A DNA stretch of 10,132 bases from CAZJDM01 sp964544765. GTDB lineage: Bacteria > Bdellovibrionota_B > Oligoflexia > CAYFLR01. The notes beneath the pieces were generated by a model. It saw only the letters and a program-made list of their open reading frames with translations. It was not told the DNA's origin and searched no databases. Positions 5,723 to 10,132 of this stretch are shown here, piece by piece; the first letter of the stretch is position 1, and each line of letters starts with the position of its first letter. Both the position numbers and the translations under genes were made by a program. The stretch lies in the NCBI GenBank assembly GCA_964544765.1, contig CAZJDM010000153.1, positions 1-10,132 on the forward strand, given 5' to 3'.

Positions 5723-7402
5723 ATGAAACCAAATATTCTTTTTACGTCTGTTTGTAAACCTCACAATGAGATGTTGCGGGGCGTATCTTCAACTGATCAT
5801 ATGGCCTACCGATTGACGCGTGGACAAGGGTTGTTTGTTTTGAATGAACATTCACATGTATCCCCTTTACATATACTAGCGCAAAATATTTCTGCCAGCT
5901 CGGTTGTTCTTGAATATCCGACTTTTGATCAATTTATCAATGAATTGAACAACAATTATGGTTATATAGCTATTTCTTTTAAAGCCATTGACAGTGATCA
6001 ATTACTTGAAATGTGTAAGCTGATCAGAAAATATTCTCCCAGATCACAAATCGTAGTTGGAGGATATGGAGCAGTGTGTTCCCCAGAATTATTTAAAGGC
6101 TCAGAGTGGGAAAACAAGATAGATCATCTTTGTCTAGGAGAAGGGATTTCTTTCTTACGACAATTATTAGGTGAGAGTGAGATTGATTGTGTGCATTGCT
6201 GTTTACCAAAAGAAGGTTCTACTCTACCTTGGATAACGCCCAGATCCGTTGGTACTAAGGGAGTTATTTTATCAGGTATTGGTTGTACATACAGATGTCC
6301 ATTCTGTTCTACCTCTGAATATACTAAAGGTAAATACATTGAAGTGATGAATGCTGAACAAATTTATAAAACTATGTGTAATTATTGGAAGGATCCTTTT
6401 ACCAATTCAGTTAGTATTTATGATGAAAATTTTTTAAAACAAACCGAAAAAGTAAATTCTTTAGGTGAATATCTGCGTAATGATCAAGATTATGGTTTGG
6501 CTAGATTAAACTATTCAGCCTTTGGTTCTCTAAATACTATTCCTCAATATAACCCAGAACAACTTCTTCTAAATGGCATTGATATGATTTGGATAGGAGT
6601 TGAATCAAAATATTCAGGTTTGAAAAAATTAAATAACAGCAGTGCGCAAGAAATATTTCAAATGCTCCATTCTATAGGAATAAAAACGATTGGCTCTTGG
6701 ATAATGGGAGATGATGGTCAGACTCCAGATAATATCAAAAATGATATTGACTATTTCATTAATCTCGATCCAACCTTTCAACAGATTTCATTATTAAGTA
6801 TTTTGCCTTCTATGCCAATTTGGCATGAACTAAAACAAAGAGGCCGGATACCGGAGGAGGTAAAGGCAAGTAACTACCATTTGTATGGCAATACCTTTAT
6901 TCATCCCAATTTTACTTATGAAGAAATGCTAGGCTATATTAAAAATATGTACAATAGAATTTATTTAGAAAATGGTCCGGCTATTATGAAGATACTTGAA
7001 GTTAATTTAAATGGATATGAGTTTTGTAATAGATCAAATGAATTTCTTTTAAAACAAGTTAAGTCACAATATTTCCACCAACGTTGTGAAAGCTATTCTC
7101 ATTTAATAAAAACGGCCCTAACCTTTGCTCCTTCTGACCAGGTTAGAAAGAGAATAGAATCTTTACGTCTTAGGTTTCAGGATATCTTTGGAAAACCCAC
7201 ATTATCATATATTAATCTATCTGATTTAATATTGAGAAAAGCAGAACAAGAGATAAAAAGAAGAGATAAAGGTATATATAAAACTATTGAAGAACCCTTT
7301 CGACGTTATTGTTATCCAGAAATTAACAACAGGAACGGCAACAAACCATATGTAGTTGAATATCCCGAAGGTGACAAATTTGAATTTAAAAAAGCTGGTT
7401 AA
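5723..7402 (+). CDS. Radical SAM enzyme with N-terminal B12-binding-like domain
   Basis: The N-terminal part (about 55-150) has the alternating strand/helix pattern of the cobalamin-binding fold, including IVVGGYGA (110-117) and HLCLGEG (135-141). No DxHxxG motif is seen, so base-off histidine ligation of B12 is not supported. The radical SAM core follows with the cluster motif C188-X3-C192-X2-C195 (GCTYRCPFC). IYDENF (232-237), IGVES (291-295) and GSWIMGDDG (324-332) then follow at positions typical of core strands of this class. The C-terminal 150 residues are of unrecognised type. Related B12-type radical SAM enzymes methylate unactivated carbons or rearrange or cyclise substrates (for example BchE or the hopanoid methylases); which applies here cannot be read from sequence. 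The gene is divergent from the lipid operon across 193 bp, which suggests joint control. The ATG is preceded only by a weak GGG. The length of 559 aa is within the normal range. Confidence 0.88.
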   Translation: MKPNILFTSVCKPHNEMLRGVSSTDHMAYRLTRGQGLFVLNEHSHVSPLHILAQNISASSVVLEYPTFDQFINELNNNYGYIAISFKAIDSDQLLEMCKLIRKYSPRSQIVVGGYGAVCSPELFKGSEWENKIDHLCLGEGISFLRQLLGESEIDCVHCCLPKEGSTLPWITPRSVGTKGVILSGIGCTYRCPFCSTSEYTKGKYIEVMNAEQIYKTMCNYWKDPFTNSVSIYDENFLKQTEKVNSLGEYLRNDQDYGLARLNYSAFGSLNTIPQYNPEQLLLNGIDMIWIGVESKYSGLKKLNNSSAQEIFQMLHSIGIKTIGSWIMGDDGQTPDNIKNDIDYFINLDPTFQQISLLSILPSMPIWHELKQRGRIPEEVKASNYHLYGNTFIHPNFTYEEMLGYIKNMYNRIYLENGPAIMKILEVNLNGYEFCNRSNEFLLKQVKSQYFHQRCESYSHLIKTALTFAPSDQVRKRIESLRLRFQDIFGKPTLSYINLSDLILRKAEQEIKRRDKGIYKTIEEPFRRYCYPEINNRNGNKPYVVEYPEGDKFEFKKAG

Positions 7403-7412
7403 TTATAAAATA

Positions 7413-7441
7413 ACGCGATGTGCTGGTTTCGCACACCGTGT
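7413..7441. terminator. Hairpin between convergent genes, probable bidirectional terminator
   Basis: An 11-bp stem (7413-7423 with 7431-7441) contains one G-T wobble and one A-C mismatch and closes a 7-nt loop (TGGTTTC). It lies just after the radical SAM stop and just before the end of the convergent response-regulator gene. On the minus strand it is followed by a T-rich run (TTATTTTATAATT), so it is the better terminator for the regulator. The plus-strand flank TAAAATAGG has no T-tract. Confidence 0.65.
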
Positions 7442-7449
7442 AAAATAGG

Positions 7450-8292
7450 TTAATGGATATTTTTTACACAAATTTCAAATTTACACCCGCCAAATTCTGA
7501 ATTATTTAGTTTTACAACGGTTGTGTTGCGGCATATCCCATGTTGTATACTATGTGATGCACCAACGACAATAATAGGAACGGACCACTTCAGCTTGTGA
7601 TGAGAGATTGTCTGACATTCATGGGTATTAACAATAATTGAATTTAATATTTCTCCTATTATATTTTGGTTTTCAGTATCGATTTCAGTATGCTTTGTAC
7701 CTTGTACTCTTTCGCATATTTCTAAATAGTCAATTTTATTGAAGGAAAGCGACAGGCTACCTTGAGTAGTATCACTATTAAAGTTTACCAGAGCGCTAAC
7801 ATCCTCACCAGTCTCACTATTTTGTTTTGTATATGGGGCTTGAGCTACAAAACTACCGACCTTTTTAAATAAAGTTTTAACAGCGATATCAATAAAGCTA
7901 TTAATAAATTCGTTGTTAACTTGTTCTACATTTGATGAAGATAAAAGTGACTTCACTTTTTTTAGTAATAAATCGTTTGTAAAAGGTTTAACTAAAAAAT
8001 CTATCGTTTTGGTCTTACCAAATTCTTTTAAAATAGGTACTTCGATAAATGAACTTGCAATTATAATAGGACATTCAATTTTATCTTTTTTAAGGATTCT
8101 GACGAGTTCATGTCCGGCAATTTCCGGCATTCTTAAGTCGGTAATTATTAGGTCAAATTGTTGACTTTCAATCTTTTTTTGTGCATCTAACCCATTATTC
8201 GCTGTTATGCACTGAAAGTTTTCTTTTTCTAAAATTTTTCGATAGATTTCCAAAACATTAGTATCATCGTCAACTAATAAAATTTTAAGCAT
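7450..8292 (-). CDS. Response regulator: receiver domain fused to a CheX-like phosphatase domain
   Basis: Residues 1-118 form a receiver domain. It has acidic residues D8 and D9, phosphoacceptor D52 in TDLRMP, a Ser at 80/81 and K102 in VKPF. After a short linker, about 128-280 resembles CheX/CheC. It contains SFIDIAVKTLF at the start and an E-x-x-N catalytic-type motif (E207, N210) in ENQNIIGEILN. CheX and CheC dephosphorylate receiver aspartates, so this protein may dephosphorylate its own receiver or other regulators. There is no DNA-binding domain, so output is probably by protein contact. The start was set at ATG 8292, which yields the canonical MLKILLVDDD and has GTGAG 7 nt upstream; the GTG at 8304 overlaps that site. 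It lies 164 bp after the histidine kinase, its likely partner. The receiver is certain and the CheX assignment good. Confidence 0.88.
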   Translation of the reverse strand: MLKILLVDDDTNVLEIYRKILEKENFQCITANNGLDAQKKIESQQFDLIITDLRMPEIAGHELVRILKKDKIECPIIIASSFIEVPILKEFGKTKTIDFLVKPFTNDLLLKKVKSLLSSSNVEQVNNEFINSFIDIAVKTLFKKVGSFVAQAPYTKQNSETGEDVSALVNFNSDTTQGSLSLSFNKIDYLEICERVQGTKHTEIDTENQNIIGEILNSIIVNTHECQTISHHKLKWSVPIIVVGASHSIQHGICRNTTVVKLNNSEFGGCKFEICVKNIH

Positions 8293-8331
8293 AAAAATAC
8301 TCACTATAAAAAGAGTTAAATGCGTATGTAT

Positions 8332-8360
8332 ATTATAAATAAAAAAAAGTGTTGATTCAA
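8332..8360 (-). promoter_or_regulatory. Sigma70-like promoter of the response regulator
   Basis: On the minus strand TTGAAT (8360-8355) is followed by a 17-bp spacer, including an 8-T run, and a perfect TATAAT (8337-8332). Transcription would begin about 30 nt before the ATG at 8292. This implies the regulator can be expressed independently of the upstream kinase gene. Confidence 0.7.
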
Positions 8361-8456
8361 ATTTAATGTTACAAGAAACAGCGCAAACGCATTATATTGG
8401 TGGTGGTATAGAATTTTTCTATCTTTTTTAACTTAAGATATTGTTTAGCGACAATA

Positions 8457-10132
8457 CTAGGCTGAGGAAAGAACTGGTAATTTTATACGGAATGTAGTTC
8501 CTTTATCTGCATTTGGTATGCAATCAATTTCTCCTTTATGTTCTTTTATAATTCCATATGAGATAGAAAGACCTAATCCCGTTCCCTTTCCAACTTCTTT
8601 GGTGGTATAAAACGGATCAAATATTTTTTCCAATTGTTCTTCATTAACACCGTTTCCATTATCAGAAAACTCTACGATAGTCGATTTTTTTCCTTCTCTT
8701 CTGGTACAAACAACGAGATCACCTCCTTTAGTTCCGTGAGCTTCTTCAATAGCATCCCTAGCATTATTAATTATATTGATAAAAACCTGCTCCAATTGAA
8801 TACCATCACCCATGATTTTGGGATCTTCCATTGTCAAATTCTGTTTGATACTAATAGAACAAAGCTTTAATTTTTCATAAAGCAATATAAAGGACCTAGA
8901 GACTACATCATTTATTGATATTGGCATAAAATTATGTTCTGCTTGCCGCGAAAATTCTCTAAAATGCTTAACAATTTTCATTATTCGTAGACTATTTTCA
9001 TTAACTTCCTGCACATAATCATGTACTTGTTCATAAGCATCTTTGTTATCCTTACTGAGTTTGACTTTTATCCTATTGTTAAATCCCTTTATCAAAAATA
9101 GAGGATTATTGATTTCATGGGCCAGACCTGAACTCATTTCCCCCAACGAAGCTAATTTTGCACTTTGAATCAGTTGTATCTGTGTTTCTTTGAGCTTACT
9201 AAAGGCTTCTTTTAATTTTTTTGATTTGCTCTTTTCTTTCTCAGCAGCCATTACTGCCATTGCGGCAAGCTCTTGCTTTTTCTTAATTAACTGTTTTATT
9301 TCACTAATGTTTCTAGCAGTGTATACTATTCCCTGTATATTGTTATTGTTACCTCTCATGACAGAACCAGAAACAAGGACCGGGATTTTTTTTCCGTCTT
9401 TGGCTATTAAAATTTTCTCAGTTTGTTCTACAAAACCTTTTTCAGTTAATAAATCAATAATGGGTTTTTTTTCTTTTTCTTCAATAAGATAACTAAATTG
9501 CTGGTTGATTATTTCGTTTTCCTCATATCTGAGTTCTTCTTTTACGGCTTGATTAATATATTTTATTGTTCCATCTGGATTAAGAACAATTAGCATATCC
9601 ATCATGGATTTGATGATGTTATCGAAATAGTTTCTGGATACTGTAGTTTTAAATAAATTAGCTCCCATTTCATTGATAATAGTTACGACTTGATGCAATT
9701 CATCTTGATATGTCGTACCTTTTGATTTTAATATGGTATCAAACCTTTCAGGGGTAAACTGTTTAAGATGATTTGAAATCTTAGAAAGGCGCTTGATTAC
9801 AACAAAATGAAATATAAAGAACATAAACAGGGAAACAAGGGAAGTTTTTACACCATTAGAAACAAGAATTGTAAACAGTTTATTTATTAAACCTTGGTAA
9901 ACTCCCTCCAGGGTTGCTACAACTAATAATTTTCCTATCAGAATCTGCTCACCTCTTTGTGTATATATCAGCGGAATCATTTTACTTATGATGTTTTTAG
10001 ATACTGGGTTTCCTGCTGAAGCAACAACTTTTCCTTTTGAACGAATCTCTAAATATCGTAAATCAGAAAGTTTAACTAGATCCTCCAATTGTCTTTGGAT
10101 TTGTTTCTCATAAATATCCCATACATTTTCGA
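8457..10132 (-). CDS. Membrane sensor histidine kinase with PAS domain (5' end outside window)
   Basis: Numbering is from the TTG at 10088, but the frame stays open to the window edge (it reads ENVWDIYEKQIQRQ before residue 1), so this is not the true start. The visible order is as follows. First comes the end of an extracytoplasmic sensing segment, then a transmembrane helix (about 81-99) and a HAMP-like linker (about 100-150). A PAS domain follows (about 153-270), then a Lys/Glu-rich coiled coil (about 265-305). The HisKA domain has phospho-acceptor H324 in GLAHEINNP. The HATPase domain has N-box NIINNARDAI, G1 DNGNG (477-481), F-box FDPFYTTK and G2 GKGTGLGLS. All catalytic motifs are intact. 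A first transmembrane helix is expected beyond the edge. The protein likely phosphorylates the receiver-CheX protein encoded next; the signal is unknown. Confidence 0.92.
   Translation of the reverse strand, partial: ENVWDIYEKQIQRQLEDLVKLSDLRYLEIRSKGKVVASAGNPVSKNIISKMIPLIYTQRGEQILIGKLLVVATLEGVYQGLINKLFTILVSNGVKTSLVSLFMFFIFHFVVIKRLSKISNHLKQFTPERFDTILKSKGTTYQDELHQVVTIINEMGANLFKTTVSRNYFDNIIKSMMDMLIVLNPDGTIKYINQAVKEELRYEENEIINQQFSYLIEEKEKKPIIDLLTEKGFVEQTEKILIAKDGKKIPVLVSGSVMRGNNNNIQGIVYTARNISEIKQLIKKKQELAAMAVMAAEKEKSKSKKLKEAFSKLKETQIQLIQSAKLASLGEMSSGLAHEINNPLFLIKGFNNRIKVKLSKDNKDAYEQVHDYVQEVNENSLRIMKIVKHFREFSRQAEHNFMPISINDVVSRSFILLYEKLKLCSISIKQNLTMEDPKIMGDGIQLEQVFINIINNARDAIEEAHGTKGGDLVVCTRREGKKSTIVEFSDNGNGVNEEQLEKIFDPFYTTKEVGKGTGLGLSISYGIIKEHKGEIDCIPNADKGTTFRIKLPVLSSA

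Noticed and set aside
8408..8428. ATAGAA-TTT-TTCTAT hairpin followed by T-run on the plus strand
   Set aside because: The 6-bp A/T-rich stem is weak, points to the plus strand where no gene precedes it, and is not placed as a terminator for the minus-strand kinase.
1..10132. CRISPR arrays, tRNA or rRNA genes, insertion sequences
   Set aside because: No regularly spaced repeats, RNA gene signatures, transposase or terminal inverted repeats were seen on either strand.

Overview
The window is AT-rich (about one third G+C by eye) and densely coded, with short Shine-Dalgarno-led operons. It also carries a PAS histidine kinase and a receiver-CheX protein. This suggests a Gram-negative bacterium, perhaps a low-GC deltaproteobacterium/Desulfobacterota or similar. 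That assignment is a low-confidence inference from gene style; no rRNA or marker gene is present.

Left part (151-5529, all minus strand): a compact five-gene lipid-type operon, read right to left. It runs alpha/beta-hydrolase (haloalkane dehalogenase/OleB-like), then a stand-alone acyl carrier protein, a FadB/FadJ-derived crotonase whose dehydrogenase half looks dead, a short-chain dehydrogenase, and a fatty acyl-AMP ligase (FAAL). The last four genes are tightly coupled (1-bp gap, 1-bp overlap, 8-bp overlap). Two of them start at non-ATG codons: TTG for the FAAL and, most likely, ATT for the SDR. Each of these starts has a good ribosome binding site.

Middle (5530-7402): a 193-bp divergent intergenic region holding a perfect 7-5-7 palindrome and short direct repeats, then a plus-strand cobalamin-binding-type radical SAM enzyme. 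A hairpin at 7413-7441 sits between its end and the convergent response-regulator gene.

Right part (7450-10132, minus strand): a membrane histidine kinase that runs off the right edge, then a response regulator made of a receiver joined to a CheX-like phosphatase domain. The regulator has its own strong sigma70-like promoter.

Working model (inference): the FAAL adenylates a free fatty acid and loads it onto the dedicated ACP. The crotonase-type protein and the SDR then change the beta-position of the ACP-bound chain. The hydrolase and the radical SAM enzyme make further changes. No ketosynthase, thioesterase, phosphopantetheinyl transferase or transporter is visible, so this looks like a tailoring or activation module rather than a chain-building one. 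I do not recognise this gene combination as a characterised pathway. The two-component pair need not be functionally linked to it.
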